DNA of 64,000 nt from contig CAMDGB010000004.1 in NCBI GenBank assembly GCA_945897915.1, positions 1 to 64,000 of the forward strand. The letters are read 5' to 3'. The notes below the pieces were generated by a model. The model did no database searches. It saw only the letters and a list, made by a program, of their open reading frames with translations, and was not told the origin of the DNA. This DNA comes from Chryseobacterium gleum (GTDB taxonomy: Bacteria > Bacteroidota > Bacteroidia > Flavobacteriales > Flavobacteriaceae). Made by a program: the position numbers and the translations under genes. This document shows, in pieces, positions 63,589 to 64,000 of the stretch. Numbering within the stretch: the first letter of the stretch is position 1; each line of letters begins with the position of its first letter.

Positions 63589-63592
63589 AAAT

Positions 63593-63721
63593 AGGGTGTC
63601 CAAAAAGTTTTAATTTTGTCAAGCTGAACTCGTTTCAGCTTCTGTAAATATCTGATATTCATATACTTTTAGATTCCGAAATAAATTCGGAATGACAAAA
63701 CACTTAGTTTTTAAACACCCT
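63593..63721. repeat. 129-bp element with terminal inverted repeats and two internal hairpins (MITE/BIME-like)
   Basis: agggtgtccaaaaagttttaattttgtca ... tgacaaaacacttagtttttaaacaccct (imperfect ~28-bp TIR); internal aagctgaa-ctcgt-ttcagctt and attccga-aataaat-tcggaat. Confidence 0.7.
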
Positions 63722-63739
63722 TTAAATAAAATTGGCTAT

Positions 63740-64000
63740 TTATTTCACAAAACTAACGGCATTTTCTAAAACTTCAGCAATTCCTTTAGCATTTTTGCCT
63801 TTACCCGAAGCGAAGAACGGTTGTCCGCCGCCGTTACCATCAATATATTTTCCTAATTCACGGATAACATTTCCAGCGTTTAAACCTTTATTTGCTACTA
63901 ATTCTTTAGCAATATAACAGTGAATATTTGGTAAACTGTCTTCAATTGAAGCCAACACAACAAATGTATTTGGCTTCGAAGCTCCAATGGCTTGCGTTAA
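63740..64000 (-). CDS. alaS: Alanyl-tRNA synthetase, C-terminal portion (truncated by window edge)
   Basis: LTQAIGASKPNTFVVLASIEDSLPNIHCYIAKELVANKGLNAGNVIRELGKYIDGNGGGQPFFASGKGKNAKGIAEVLENAVSFVK, DHHA1-type C-terminus. Confidence 0.9.
   Translation of the reverse strand, partial: LTQAIGASKPNTFVVLASIEDSLPNIHCYIAKELVANKGLNAGNVIRELGKYIDGNGGGQPFFASGKGKNAKGIAEVLENAVSFVK

Overview
AT-rich chromosomal window, most likely from a Flavobacteriaceae (Flavobacterium-like) genome, judged from T9SS, SusCD, GSCFA and DUF5686 families and TAnnTTTG-type promoters. Most of it is conserved core. The main core block is a long minus-strand translation/transcription cluster: hpf, tRNA-Thr, tRNA-Tyr, tRNA-Thr, tuf, tRNA-Trp, secE, nusG, rplK, rplA, rplJ, rplL, rpoB, rpoC. 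Nearby are rpsU, xerC, lysS, lipB, rnhB, hemL, hutU, an aromatic amino acid hydroxylase, aroQ, SRP RNA and a partial alaS. The main accessory locus is a 9.7-kb gene for a 3243-aa, T9SS-type secreted mosaic protein. It has FnIII-like, beta-helix and tandem Ig-like repeats, plus two phage-structural-like inserts. I saw no CRISPR array, transposase, prophage or obvious defence island. The best leads are: (i) a strong Shine-Dalgarno upstream of rpsU in a lineage that rarely uses SD; (ii) a 129-bp element with ~28-bp terminal inverted repeats and two internal hairpins between the ABC transporter and alaS; (iii) a second compact palindromic element after rluF; (iv) the repeat architecture of the giant protein; (v) a G-quadruplex-like coding tract in a DUF4136 lipoprotein; (vi) structured leaders between rplL/rpoB/rpoC; (vii) possible leaderless mRNAs. 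All family assignments come from reading the sequence and recall; no database search was run.
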